Notes: generated from the sequence alone by a model not told the origin. DNA of 64,000 bases from Lentzea cavernae (GCF_014653695.1 NZ_BNAR01000012.1:62001-126000), one strand, 5' to 3'. Counted from the stretch's first letter, positions 44,299-53,446 are shown. Numbers and translations are program-made.

Positions 44299-46332
44299 TC
44301 AGAGGCCGACGATGGTGATCTCGGTTCCTCGTTGCACCCGCGTGCGCGGCGGGATCGACTGGTTGACGACGGTGGCGTTGCCGCTCTTGTTGAACTCGAC
44401 CTTCACCTTCAGGCCGGCCCGTTCGAGGGCTTCCTTCGCGTCGCGCACCTTCTGCCGGGAGACGTCGGGCACCTCGACCTCGCGGTTGTTCTGGTAGAAG
44501 ACCGTGACGCGCTTGTTCTGCGTCGGGTCCAGCACCGTGCCCGCCGGCGGGTCCGTCCGCACCACGCGCGACTCGCCGTTCTCCGGGGCGTCGTCGCCAC
44601 CGGCGTCGGTCGGCTCCAGACCGGCGCGCCGCAGCTCGGCGTCCGCCTCGTTCTTCGTCTTGCCGGCCACGTTCGGCACCGGCAGGCGCGGCGGCGGTCC
44701 CTTGCTCAGGATGAGGACGACCGGTGCGTCGAGGTTGAGCGCCGTGCCCGGACGCGGGTCGAGACCCACGACCTTGCCGATCGGCACGGTGTCGTGGAAC
44801 GCGTCCTTCGACGGGTCCTTGGCCGTCTTCAGGCCGGCGGCCTCGATCTCCTTGGTCGCGGCGTCGACCTCGGCACCGGCGGTGATGAACGGCACCACGG
44901 GCTTGCCCCGCGACACGACGAGCTTCACCTGCTTGTTCTTGAGCAGCTCCGTGCCGGGACCGGGGTCGGAGCTGATGACCGTGCCGTTGGGGACGTCGTT
45001 GGACGGCACCTTCTCGACCAGGCCGGCGAGGTCCGCGTTCGAGAGCAGCAGCTGTGCGTTCTGCTCGGACTGGCCCGCCACCGAAGGCATCTCCGTGTAC
45101 CGGTTGGCGCCGACGTACCAGGCGAACAGGCCGACGGCGACCAGGACCACGGCCCCGACGGAACCCCAGATGGTGAAGAGCTTCTTGCGGCGCTTGCGCT
45201 CTTCCTCGACCGGGTCGACCTTCGGCTTCTTCTTCTGCGGGGGACGACGGCGCGGCGGTTCCGGCCGCTGCATCGTGCGCGTCGCCGAAGCGTTGTGGGG
45301 GAAGCCCGGAGGCGGCGTCGGCGGGCCGGTGTTGACCGTCGTCATCGCCGCGGAGTTCAGCGGCGGCTTCGGCACGACCGGCCTGGTCAGCTCGGCCGCG
45401 GACGGGGGAGTGGCGCCCACCGCGACGGGAACCGGCCGCATGATGACCGTCCTGTCGTTCTCGGGCGCCGAGCCGGGAACGGGCACCGGCTGCGGCGTGA
45501 GGCCCAGCTCCGTGCCCACGCGCTCCAGCTCGGCCAGGAACATGTCGGCGTTCGCGGGCCGCAGCACCGGGTCGCGCCTGGTCGCCTTGCGCACCAGCGT
45601 GTCGAGCGCCAGCGGGATCTCCGGAACGGACGGGACGTCCGAGTTCACGTGCTGGTAGGCCACCGAGATGGCCGTCTCGCCGCGATAGGGCGCCTGACCC
45701 GCCAGCATCTCGTAGAGCACGATCCCGGCCGAGTAGACGTCACTGCGCGCGTTCGCCGAGCCCGTTTCCACCTGTTCGGGTGACAGGTAGGCGACGGTGC
45801 CCAGGATCTCGCTGTCGCTCGTGACGCCGTTCTCGCCGATCGCCCTGGCCAGCCCGAAGTCCGCCACCTTGACCTGGCCACCCGGTCCGATCAGCACGTT
45901 CTCCGGCTTCACGTCCCGGTGCACGAGCCCCGCGCGGTGAGCTGCGCCCAACGCCGACAGCACCGGGCCGAGGATGCTCAACGCGACGGCGGGAGCGAGC
46001 TTGCCGCGCTGGTTGAGCAGGTCACGGAGGTTGCCGCCGTCGATCAGCTCCATCACCAGGTACACCTGGTCACCGTCGACGCCCTGGTCGTGCACGGACA
46101 CCACGGCCGGGTGATGCAGCTGCGCCGCCGCACGCGCCTCGCGCTCGAAGCGCGCCACGAAAGCGGGGTCGGCGGTCAGGTGAGGATCCATCACCTTGAT
46201 GGCGACATCGCGATCGAGGCGGGTGTCACGACCTCGATAGACGGTGGACATGCCGCCGCGCGCGAGCACGGAGTCCACCCGGTAGCGCTGCTCCAGCAGT
46301 CCACCCATCACGTTCGAAACCGACCTCTCCAC
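44299..46332 (-). CDS. pknL: Ser/Thr protein kinase with four PASTA repeats
   Basis: A membrane kinase of up to 677 aa. Kinase domain about 15-275 with ARGGMSTVYRG, Lys in VAIKVMD, HRDVKPENVL and DFGLA; a Pro-rich juxtamembrane stretch; one membrane helix (SVGAVVLVAVGLFAWYVG) near 400; then four extracellular PASTA domains, likely to bind muropeptides. The position beside the Rv2175c-like gene indicates PknL, but mycobacterial PknL has no PASTA domains. GTG 46332 is nearly on top of the divergent gene; ATG 46308 (MGGLLEQRYRVD) may be the true start. Confidence 0.92.
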   Translation of the reverse strand: MERSVSNVMGGLLEQRYRVDSVLARGGMSTVYRGRDTRLDRDVAIKVMDPHLTADPAFVARFEREARAAAQLHHPAVVSVHDQGVDGDQVYLVMELIDGGNLRDLLNQRGKLAPAVALSILGPVLSALGAAHRAGLVHRDVKPENVLIGPGGQVKVADFGLARAIGENGVTSDSEILGTVAYLSPEQVETGSANARSDVYSAGIVLYEMLAGQAPYRGETAISVAYQHVNSDVPSVPEIPLALDTLVRKATRRDPVLRPANADMFLAELERVGTELGLTPQPVPVPGSAPENDRTVIMRPVPVAVGATPPSAAELTRPVVPKPPLNSAAMTTVNTGPPTPPPGFPHNASATRTMQRPEPPRRRPPQKKKPKVDPVEEERKRRKKLFTIWGSVGAVVLVAVGLFAWYVGANRYTEMPSVAGQSEQNAQLLLSNADLAGLVEKVPSNDVPNGTVISSDPGPGTELLKNKQVKLVVSRGKPVVPFITAGAEVDAATKEIEAAGLKTAKDPSKDAFHDTVPIGKVVGLDPRPGTALNLDAPVVLILSKGPPPRLPVPNVAGKTKNEADAELRRAGLEPTDAGGDDAPENGESRVVRTDPPAGTVLDPTQNKRVTVFYQNNREVEVPDVSRQKVRDAKEALERAGLKVKVEFNKSGNATVVNQSIPPRTRVQRGTEITIVGL

Positions 46333-46409
46333 AGTGCGAGATGGTAAAGCTCAGCATGACCCGGTTGGCGGAAGGGCGTTCCCAGTTCGGTTATGGCATC
46401 GTGACCCCT

Positions 46410-46775
46410 GTGAGTGCGATTCCTGCCGCTGCGGATGTACTGGCTGCCGACCTGGAGGTTCTTCCTCTCCCCGAGGTGGCCGACCGAATGGGACTTCCGG
46501 TCACCCGGGTCCACCAAATGCTGCGCGACGGGCAACTGCTCGCCGAGCGGCGGAACGGCGTTCTCGTCGTTCCCGAGGCCTTCCTCGCCGCCGGAACGGT
46601 GGTGAAGGGTCTGCCCGGCACCATCACGGTGCTGCGCGATCAGAACTTCTCCACGGAGGAGATTCTGCGCTGGCTCTTCACGGAGGACGACAGCCTCCCC
46701 GGCACTCCGATCGAAGCATTGCGCGGAGACCGTGGGCGCGAGGTAAAGCGCCGCGCACAGGCCATGGGCTTCTAA
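46410..46775 (+). CDS. HTH DNA-binding protein, PknL substrate homologue (Rv2175c-like)
   Basis: A 121-aa protein from GTG 46410 (ATG 46341 is also open but collides with pknL). LPLPEVADRMGLPVTRVHQML is a winged-HTH/excisionase-like recognition segment; RWLFTEDDSLPGTPIEAL and VKRRAQAMGF at the end are shared with Rv2175c, a DNA-binding protein phosphorylated by PknL in mycobacteria. Divergent pairing with pknL supports the same kinase-substrate pair here. Confidence 0.85.
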   Translation: MSAIPAAADVLAADLEVLPLPEVADRMGLPVTRVHQMLRDGQLLAERRNGVLVVPEAFLAAGTVVKGLPGTITVLRDQNFSTEEILRWLFTEDDSLPGTPIEALRGDRGREVKRRAQAMGF

Positions 46776-46794
46776 GACGCCGACACCAGCGGTT

Positions 46795-46825
46795 CCGGGC
46801 GTCTCCGCAGGTCGGAGGCGTCCGG
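46795..46825 (+). terminator. Possible terminator after the Rv2175c-like gene
   Basis: CCGGGCGTCTCCG (46795-46807) pairs with CGGAGGCGTCCGG (46813-46825) with two G-T pairs. Confidence 0.45.
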
Positions 46826-46852
46826 GATCGCTCTGCGTCCGTAAAGCGGGGC

Positions 46853-47344
46853 TCACCCCGACATCACCGGGGCCATCGCCCGGTTCGTCATCCGCGTGAC
46901 CAAGGCCAGACCGGCGCCACGCACGGCGACGGCCATCCGCCGTGCGTTCGACACGGCCACACGCCGCCACAGCACCTCGCAGCCGACGAGCCCGAGGCTG
47001 TCGCGATACAGCGTGTATACAGCCCGCACACAAAGCCTGGACGCCGCGTCCAGCATGTCGATACCCGGCTTCGCGGACCGATATATCGCATATGAGTGTG
47101 CGACGAGGCCGTTGAAAACCCTTTGCACCCGCTCGTTTGCGCTCCGCCGCAAACGACGCCATTGCACTAGGTCGTGGTCGACGCCGTGCGCGGCCGGCAC
47201 GTCCTGCGGCTGGTGGACCCGGCCGCGGTCGGGGTCCTCGCCGACGCCGCGCAGGAAGTCCGTGAGCCGGAACGCCACCCCGAGCCGTGCGGCGTGCGGT
47301 GCGGCTCCTGCCGCGCCGGCGAGGTCCGCTGTGCCGGGGCTCAT
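46853..47344 (-). pseudogene. crtB: Phytoene synthase C-terminal relic
   Basis: A 163-codon frame whose ATG overlaps the mptA stop (ATGA). It aligns by eye with the C-terminal half of squalene/phytoene synthases: LGVAFRLTDFLRGVGEDPDRG (part: FRLTDFLRGVGED), YRSAKPGIDMLDAASRLCVRA and YTLYRDSL. About 130-170 N-terminal residues, including the first Asp-rich motif, are absent, and the second motif usually written NFLRDVGED reads DFLRGVGED, losing an Asp. So the protein should be inactive. Repeat copy 5 is embedded in frame. Confidence 0.8.
47080..47165. repeat. Dispersed box-hairpin repeat, copy 5, inside the crtB relic
   Basis: CCGATATATC (box 47080-47087 plus the two bases before it), then 36 bp, then a palindrome at 47124-47165 with exact CGTTTGCG-CTCCGC-CGCAAACG arms and TTGCA at both ends. 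On the coding (minus) strand it encodes part of the conserved crtB sequence, including AIYR with the rare codons ATA and TAT. Confidence 0.75.
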
Positions 47345-48855
47345 TCGTAGCGGGAGGACAGGCCGAACGGGTCCGGCTTGACCAGTGACCGCGCCGCGAG
47401 TCCCGACACCAGCAGCGCGAAGAACAGGTAGCCCCACGAGTACAGCGCCGTGTCGCCGTTCGGGAACGTCACCAGCAGCAGGAACAGCGACGCGACCGTC
47501 ATCGTGACCAGGCCGGCCGTGCTCCACGCGAACCCGGCGGCCAGCGCCAGCGGCCAGGTGAAGTACCAGGGCAGCGTCGCGGGGGACAGCAGCGCCACGG
47601 CCAGCATCGTCAGCGCGGCACGCCGGATCGAGTCGCGCACCTCGCCGTCACGCGACGCCCACCACTGCGTGTACGCGATCCAGATCAGCACCACGGAGCC
47701 CAGGGCCCGCGCGACGCCGATGAAGATGCCGCCGTCGACGTAGACGAACCAGTTCACGACCATGCGCACGAAGTCGCCGACCGCGCTCGGCACCGACAGC
47801 CAGTTGATGATCATCGACGAGCTGCGCAGCGCCGGGATCCAGCCGAGGTTCACCCCGGCGACGACCGTGCACACGGCGAACGTCCCGAGGAACGCGGCGA
47901 GGCCCGGCAGCAGCGCTTTGCGGAACTGGGCGCGCTTGTCGCCGTCCAGGCGCGCGGCCCAGATCCAGACGAGGAACGGCACGACCACGACGGCCGTGGC
48001 CTTCACCGAGAACGCGAGGGCGAGCAGCACGAAGCCGAGCACGTGCCTGCGGTCGAGCACCAGCAGCACACCGGCCGCCATCAGCCCGATCATCAGCAGG
48101 TCGTTGTGCGCGCCGCCGATGAGGTGGATCAGCACCAGCGGGTTCGCCGCGACGAGCCACAGCGCGATGGCCGAGCGGCCGCCCAGGTGCCTGCTCAGGC
48201 CCGGCAGCGCCCAGCACAGCAGCACCAGCCCGCCCGCGAGCGAGAAGCGCATGGCGACGACGCCGAGGATGACGCTCGCGTCCGTGATCCACACGATCGC
48301 CTTGGCGATCAGGATGAACAACGGCCCGTACGGTGCCGGCGTGTGCTGCCACACCCAGCTGACGTTCTCGGACAGCGTGCTCTGCAGGACGGCGGGCCCG
48401 ACCGTGTACGGGTCGTAGCCGCTCAGCGCGAGCTGGCCCTGGGCCAGGTAGCTGTAGATGTCCTTGCTGAACAGCGGCGGTGCGAACAGCAGCGGCAACG
48501 TCCAGACCGTCACCGCGACCAGGACCGCGAAGTCGCCGATCTCGCCCCACCGCACGAGGCGGCCGAGCCGGATCCACGCCCAGATGACGAGGCCGAGCCC
48601 CAGGTACAGGACCATGCTCGCGAGGTCGCGGCCGTGGCCGTAGCGCAGCCAGCTCAGACCGACCTCGCCGAGCAGCGGGTCGCGCTCGAGGATCGCGCCG
48701 GCGCCCATTCCCCCGAGCGCGATCAGCGTCACGCCCAGCAGGCCGAGCATGGTCGTGCGGATGGGGATGGCGTAGGTGTTCGTGCGCACGACTGGTTGAA
48801 GCTCCTGTATCGACGCCTCGGAGCTCGTGCGGGGTGGGGACGGAGTTGCTGCCAT
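47341..48855 (-). CDS. mptA: Polyprenyl-phosphate-mannose-dependent alpha-1,6-mannosyltransferase
   Basis: A 504-aa GT-C membrane enzyme with about 12 helices that extends the alpha-1,6-mannan backbone of lipomannan/lipoarabinomannan outside the membrane. The first-loop acidic motif is in LFSKDIYSYLAQGQ; HTPAPYGPLF and GGAHNDLLMIGLM are typical of MptA/MptB. Its place beside the prenyl synthase and pknL matches Rv2174 (MptA); MptB is the close alternative. ATG 48855 is preferred to an upstream start. Confidence 0.88.
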   Translation of the reverse strand: MAATPSPPRTSSEASIQELQPVVRTNTYAIPIRTTMLGLLGVTLIALGGMGAGAILERDPLLGEVGLSWLRYGHGRDLASMVLYLGLGLVIWAWIRLGRLVRWGEIGDFAVLVAVTVWTLPLLFAPPLFSKDIYSYLAQGQLALSGYDPYTVGPAVLQSTLSENVSWVWQHTPAPYGPLFILIAKAIVWITDASVILGVVAMRFSLAGGLVLLCWALPGLSRHLGGRSAIALWLVAANPLVLIHLIGGAHNDLLMIGLMAAGVLLVLDRRHVLGFVLLALAFSVKATAVVVVPFLVWIWAARLDGDKRAQFRKALLPGLAAFLGTFAVCTVVAGVNLGWIPALRSSSMIINWLSVPSAVGDFVRMVVNWFVYVDGGIFIGVARALGSVVLIWIAYTQWWASRDGEVRDSIRRAALTMLAVALLSPATLPWYFTWPLALAAGFAWSTAGLVTMTVASLFLLLVTFPNGDTALYSWGYLFFALLVSGLAARSLVKPDPFGLSSRYE

Positions 48856-48946
48856 CGCCCGAACATCGTTGCACAAGGCGCGGAAGCGTCAGCAAGCAAC
48901 GGCCCACACGGTGACGAGGAGTTAACCAACTCTCAGGAACCGGACA

Positions 48947-48970
48947 GGATGCCGAGAAGGATGCCGAGAA
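48947..48970. repeat. Tandem 12-bp repeat
   Basis: GGATGCCGAGAA occurs twice in perfect tandem, followed by a degenerate third GAATGATC. It lies just past the prenyl synthase stop (48983), upstream of mptA. Confidence 0.6.
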
Positions 48971-48982
48971 GAATGATCGACT

Positions 48983-50086
48983 TCAGAAGGTCCGCTTCGT
49001 CGAGCTGATGGCGAGGTCGGCGAGCTTCGTCGCGGCCGGTTCGGCCACGGGAGCGGCGTCGAGGGCGGCCAGGGCGCTCTTCGTGAGCTCCTCGATGCGC
49101 TCCTCGACGGCGTCGACGGCGCCGACCTTCACGAGCGCGCGCCGGACCTCCTCGACGGTGTCCAGGTCGAGGTCGGGCCTGCCCAGGGCGGTGTCGAGGA
49201 TGTCGGCCCCGAACTGCACGCCCAGCGCCACGAGCAGCGTGCGCTTGCCCTCGGCGAGGTCGTCGCCCGCGGGCTTGCCGGTGACCTCGGGGTCGCCGAA
49301 CACGCCGAGCAGGTCGTCGCGCAGCTGGAACGCGACGCCGATGTCGGCGCCGAACGCGCGCAGCCCGCTGATCAGTTCCGCAGAGCCGCCGGCCATCGCC
49401 GCGCCCATGTGCAGCGGCCGTTCGACGGTGTACGCGGCCGTCTTGAGGCGGTCGATGCGCAACGCGGCGTCCGCGGAGGAGTCGCCCCGCGCCTGCGTCA
49501 GGACGTCGAGGTACTGGCCCGCGAGCATCTCGGTGCGCATGTCCCGCCACGGCTCGCTCATCCGCCGCAGCACCTCCGGCGGCAGCCCGGCGGCGAAGAG
49601 CATGTCGTCGGCCCAGGCCAGCGCGACGTCGCCGATCAGCACGGCCGCCGACATGCCGAACCGCTCCGACGAGCCCAGCCAGCCCTGCTCGCGGTGCCGA
49701 GCGCCGAACGCGATGTGCACGGTCGGCTTGCCCCGGCGCACCGACGAGGCGTCCATCAGGTCGTCGTGGATCAGCGCGCACGCCTGGATCAGCTCCAGCG
49801 AGCTGACCGCCGTGAGCACCTCGCTCGCGAGTTCGCCGTCGGGATCACCGCCGGCCGCGCGCCAGCCCCACCACGCGTAGGTCGGGCGGATGCGCTTGCC
49901 ACCACCCAGCGTGAAGTCGGAGAGCGCGTCGACCGCGCTCGCGAAACTCGGGTCCATCGCCTCGCCGGACGCGCGCCGGGAGGCCAGATAAGCGGTCAGC
50001 GCTTCGTCGACGTGCTGGGGCAGGGCAGCGTCGAGTGGGTGGTGGGACACCCGTCCATGGTCCGCTGTGTCCGGGGCCACGCGCAT
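48983..50086 (-). CDS. idsA2: Geranylgeranyl/polyprenyl diphosphate synthase
   Basis: A trans-prenyl synthase of 367 aa (ATG 50086; GTG 50050 is an alternative). The first Asp-rich motif IHDDLMDAS, GGGKRIRP near the start, and the second motif FQLRDDLLGVFGD are intact, with GKPAGDDLAEGKRT. The place next to mptA and metF matches Rv2173 (IdsA2). Chain length cannot be read reliably from sequence. The product could have fed the now broken phytoene synthase as well as polyprenyl-phosphate carriers. Confidence 0.9.
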   Translation of the reverse strand: MRVAPDTADHGRVSHHPLDAALPQHVDEALTAYLASRRASGEAMDPSFASAVDALSDFTLGGGKRIRPTYAWWGWRAAGGDPDGELASEVLTAVSSLELIQACALIHDDLMDASSVRRGKPTVHIAFGARHREQGWLGSSERFGMSAAVLIGDVALAWADDMLFAAGLPPEVLRRMSEPWRDMRTEMLAGQYLDVLTQARGDSSADAALRIDRLKTAAYTVERPLHMGAAMAGGSAELISGLRAFGADIGVAFQLRDDLLGVFGDPEVTGKPAGDDLAEGKRTLLVALGVQFGADILDTALGRPDLDLDTVEEVRRALVKVGAVDAVEERIEELTKSALAALDAAPVAEPAATKLADLAISSTKRTF

Positions 50087-50140
50087 GTCGGGGCCGGGTA
50101 CCACATCGTGAGCTGTCGTCTCACCTGGCGGAAGTACCAC

Positions 50141-50146
50141 TAGGGT
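50141..50146 (+). promoter_or_regulatory. -10 element for a leaderless metF transcript
   Basis: TAGGGT, 7 bases before ATG 50154. Confidence 0.6.
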
Positions 50147-50153
50147 TGGTCCC

Positions 50154-51035
50154 ATGACGTCGGTGGTGGAGCGGCTCCAGGGGGAGTCACCCAAGTTCTC
50201 GGTGGAGTTCCTGCCACCCAGGGACGCGGAGGACGAGAAGGTCCTCTGGAAGGCCGTCCGCGAGCTGGAGGGCCTCGACCCGGCGTTCGTGTCGATCACC
50301 TACGGTGCCGGCGGGTCTCGCCGCGATCGCACGATCCGCGCCACCGGCCGCATCGCGCAGGAGACGACGCTGCTCCCCGTCGCGCACCTCACCGCCGTCG
50401 AGCACTCCGTGGCCGAGCTGCGCAACGTCATCGGCTGGTACGCGGCGATCGGCGTGCGCAACGTCCTCGCGCTGCGCGGCGACCCTCCGGGCGACCCGAT
50501 GGGCGAGTGGGTCGCGCACCCCGAGGGCCTGAGCTACGCCGACGAGCTGGTCACCCTGGTCCGAGAGCTCGGCGACTTCTGCGTGGGCGTGGCGGCGTTC
50601 CCGTACGGGCACCCGCGCTCGGCCGACCTCGACACCGACCTGAAGTACCTGCTGCGCAAGCTCAACGCGGGCGCCGACTACGCGGTGGCCCAGCTGTTCC
50701 ACGCGCCGGAGCCGTTCCTGCGGATGCGCGACCGGGTCGCCGAGGCCGGCTGCACCGCGGCGATCCTGCCCGGGATCATGCCGATGCTGTCGCCGCGCGG
50801 CCTGTCCAAGATCGTGGAGCTGTCCGGCGCAGACCTGCCGCTCGACGTCTCGCGCAGGCTGGAGCCGTACGCGGACGACGTCGCGGGGTTCCGGGCGACC
50901 GGCATCGACATCGCGACCGAGATGTGCCAGCGGCTGCTCGACGAAGGCGTTCCCGCGCTGCACTTCTACACGATGAACAGGGCTAAGGCGACGCGGGAAG
51001 TGCTGGGGCGCCTGGGCTTGGTGACGCGCGCCTAG
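50154..51035 (+). CDS. metF: Methylenetetrahydrofolate reductase
   Basis: A 293-aa FAD-containing TIM barrel that reduces methylene-THF to methyl-THF for methionine synthesis. FSVEFLPPRDAEDE opens the barrel with the catalytic Glu, then FVSITYGAGGS, NVLALRGDPPGDP, QLFHAPEPFL and LPGIMPM. Its 3' end overlaps lppM by 4 bp. Matches Rv2172c by position. Confidence 0.93.
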   Translation: MTSVVERLQGESPKFSVEFLPPRDAEDEKVLWKAVRELEGLDPAFVSITYGAGGSRRDRTIRATGRIAQETTLLPVAHLTAVEHSVAELRNVIGWYAAIGVRNVLALRGDPPGDPMGEWVAHPEGLSYADELVTLVRELGDFCVGVAAFPYGHPRSADLDTDLKYLLRKLNAGADYAVAQLFHAPEPFLRMRDRVAEAGCTAAILPGIMPMLSPRGLSKIVELSGADLPLDVSRRLEPYADDVAGFRATGIDIATEMCQRLLDEGVPALHFYTMNRAKATREVLGRLGLVTRA

Positions 51036-51694
51036 ATCGTGACGTTGCGCTTGTGGGCGATGAGCGCGAGCACGACGACGATCAGCGCGGCGCCACCGGT
51101 GAGCCCGGCGACCAGCAGCGCCCAGCCGAAGAACGACTGCGAGTTCTCGCCCGCGTACTGCACGGTGGCCTGCAGCATCGAGGCCTGACCGGGTTTCGGA
51201 GACCACGCGATCGTGTTGTTCTCCTCCTCGCGGCCGTTGGTGTTCACGATCTTGCCGGGGAAGCTGACCTTGACCTGGATGTCCGCGCGTTCCACGGGCA
51301 CCTGGGTCAGGTCGACGGACCCCGACAGCGTGACAAGATCACCCGACCGGCGGAAGTTGAGGCTGTAGCGGCTGTTCGACGAGCTGGTGGCCGTCGAGAG
51401 CGTCCGCATCTCGTCGAACGTCAGGCCGTTGAAGAACAGCTGAGTGCCCGCGTACGACTCCACCCGGTAAGCCTTGGTGGTGACGCGGCTCTCGAGCTCC
51501 GGCGGCACCTTGAGCTGCGGACCGGGGTCGTTGTCCTGCGTCGGCGGTGTGGCCGCGACGATCTCACCGGAGATGCGGTCGTCCTCCGACACGGCCATGG
51601 CGGCGTACACGCGAACGCAACCACTCAGCGAAAACAGGGTGAGCAGCAAGAAGACCGGCAGCAGAAGTGCCCGGGAACGACGCACGGCCGACAT
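51032..51694 (-). CDS. lppM: LppM-like lipoprotein with C-terminal membrane helix
   Basis: A 220-aa DUF3153 lipoprotein. The signal ends with the lipobox LFSLSGC; the ectodomain contains VYAAMAVSEDDRISGEIVAA and the C-terminus is a membrane helix (WALLVAGLTGGAALIVVVLA) with a short basic tail. The family is thought to act in envelope lipid handling; M. tuberculosis LppM affects phagosome maturation. Last gene of the block shared with mycobacteria. Confidence 0.88.
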   Translation of the reverse strand: MSAVRRSRALLLPVFLLLTLFSLSGCVRVYAAMAVSEDDRISGEIVAATPPTQDNDPGPQLKVPPELESRVTTKAYRVESYAGTQLFFNGLTFDEMRTLSTATSSSNSRYSLNFRRSGDLVTLSGSVDLTQVPVERADIQVKVSFPGKIVNTNGREEENNTIAWSPKPGQASMLQATVQYAGENSQSFFGWALLVAGLTGGAALIVVVLALIAHKRNVTI

Positions 51695-51779
51695 CCTGCC
51701 AGGACGGCCCGAACGACGCAGGTCCCCTCCGAAGGTCGTGAGCTTGACTAACTACCTTTTGGCGTCGAGAGGCGCGAGG

Positions 51780-51785
51780 TAGCGT
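51780..51785 (+). promoter_or_regulatory. -10 element for a leaderless DUF885 transcript
   Basis: TAGCGT, 8 bases before ATG 51794. Confidence 0.5.
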
Positions 51786-51793
51786 CTCGAAAC

Positions 51794-53446
51794 ATGGCAT
51801 CGGTGCACGACATCAGCAACAAGTTCGTCCGCGACTACGCGGCTCTGGACCCCATCACGGCCACCAGTCTCGGCTTCGCGGGATCCGACGACCAGCTGAC
51901 GGACCTCTCCCCGGAAGGGCACGCGGCACGTGACGAACTCGCCGTCCGCGCTCTCGCCGACATCACCGCCACGCAGCCCGCGAACGCCTCGGAGGAGGCG
52001 GCACGCGCGGTCTTCCTGGAGCGGACGGGCCTCGAACACGAGCTGTACGAGGCAGGGGAGACCGAGTCCTCGCTGAACGTCATCGCGAGCCCGATCCAGT
52101 CCGTGCGCGACATCTTCGACCAGATGCCGACCGACACCCCGGAGCAGTGGGCCACGATCGGCCGCCGCCTCTCCGCCGTGCCCGCCGCACTGGACGGCCT
52201 GCGCGCCTCTCTCTCACGCGCCGCCTCCCGCGGCCAGGTCTCCGCGCTGCGCCAGGTCACCCAGGTCGCCAAGCAGTGCGACACCTTCGCCACGACCTTC
52301 TTCGGCCCGTTCGCCGCGTCCGCCGACGTCGACGGCTCCGTGCGTTCCTCCCTCGACGCCGGCGCCACCGCCGCGGCCGCCGCCTACGCGGACTTCGCCT
52401 CGTTCCTGCGCACGACCCTGGCTCCCCAGGCGCCCACGAAGGACGCGGTCGGCGAGGAGCGCTACCGCCTCGGCTCGCGCTACTTCACCGGCTCGAAGCT
52501 CGACCTCGCCGAGGCCTACGCGTGGGGCTGGGAGGAGTTCCTCGGCATCGAGGCGGAGATGAAGGAGGTCGCCGGCCGGCTCAAGCCGGGCGCCTCGCTG
52601 GCGGAGGCCGCGGCCTACCTCGACGAACACCCGCGCTACCAGGTCCACGGCCAGGACGGCCTGCAGGCGTGGATGCAGGAGCTGTCCGACAAGGCCCTGC
52701 TCGACCTGCGCGGCGTGCACTTCGACCTGCCGGACGCGCTCATGAACCTCGAGTGCAGGATCGCCCCGCCCGGCGGTGCCGTCGGCGCCTACTACACGCA
52801 GCCGACCGCGGACTTCTCCCGTCCCGGCCGCATGTGGTGGTCGATCGCCGAGGGCAAGTCGGTGTTCCCGACGTGGCGCGAGACCTCGACGGTCTACCAC
52901 GAGGGCGTGCCGGGCCATCACCTCCAGTGCGCGACGGCCGTGTACCAGTCCGGGACGCTCAACGACTTCCAGAGCCTCATGTGCTGGGTGTCGGGCCACG
53001 GCGAGGGCTGGGCGCTCTACGCGGAACGCCTCATGCGCGAACTCGGCTACCTCGACGACGACGGCGACCTGCTCGGCATGCTCGACGCGCACCTGTTCCG
53101 CGCGGCCCGCGTCATCATCGACATCGGCATGCACCTCGAGCTCGAGATCCCGGCCGGCACCGGCTTCCACCCCGGCGAGCGCTGGACCCCGGAGCTCGGC
53201 CTCGAGTTCATGCTGACCCGGACGCTCTCCGAGCCCGCGCACGTCCACGACGAGATCGACCGCTACCTCGGCTGGCCGGGCCAGGCGCCCGCGTACAAGA
53301 TCGGCGAGCGCCTCTGGCTCGCCGCCCGCGAGGACGCACGGGCCCGCAAGGGCGCCGACTTCGACCTCAAGCGCTTCCACAAGGAGGCCCTGGAGATGGG
53401 CGCGATGGGCCTCGACACCCTTCGTGAACGGTTGGCAGCCCTCTGA
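51794..53446 (+). CDS. DUF885 zinc peptidase
   Basis: A 550-aa protein of the DUF885 family, related to M3/M32-like zinc peptidases. The metal site is HEGVPGHHLQ (near residue 375) with a downstream Glu in GEGWALYAERLMREL. No signal peptide, so it is probably a cytoplasmic peptidase. Convergent with the VOC gene; repeat copy 6 lies between. Confidence 0.88.
   Translation: MASVHDISNKFVRDYAALDPITATSLGFAGSDDQLTDLSPEGHAARDELAVRALADITATQPANASEEAARAVFLERTGLEHELYEAGETESSLNVIASPIQSVRDIFDQMPTDTPEQWATIGRRLSAVPAALDGLRASLSRAASRGQVSALRQVTQVAKQCDTFATTFFGPFAASADVDGSVRSSLDAGATAAAAAYADFASFLRTTLAPQAPTKDAVGEERYRLGSRYFTGSKLDLAEAYAWGWEEFLGIEAEMKEVAGRLKPGASLAEAAAYLDEHPRYQVHGQDGLQAWMQELSDKALLDLRGVHFDLPDALMNLECRIAPPGGAVGAYYTQPTADFSRPGRMWWSIAEGKSVFPTWRETSTVYHEGVPGHHLQCATAVYQSGTLNDFQSLMCWVSGHGEGWALYAERLMRELGYLDDDGDLLGMLDAHLFRAARVIIDIGMHLELEIPAGTGFHPGERWTPELGLEFMLTRTLSEPAHVHDEIDRYLGWPGQAPAYKIGERLWLAAREDARARKGADFDLKRFHKEALEMGAMGLDTLRERLAAL

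Noticed and set aside
46853-47344. The crtB fragment as a functional gene coupled to mptA by ATGA
   Set aside because: The overlap is tidy, but the protein lacks half of the fold and a metal-binding Asp, so a working synthase is very unlikely.
48933-48990. Hydrophobic peptide reading LLKSIILLGILLGILSGS after the prenyl synthase
   Set aside because: No start codon is available without entering the prenyl synthase in another frame; the pattern comes from the 12-bp tandem repeat.
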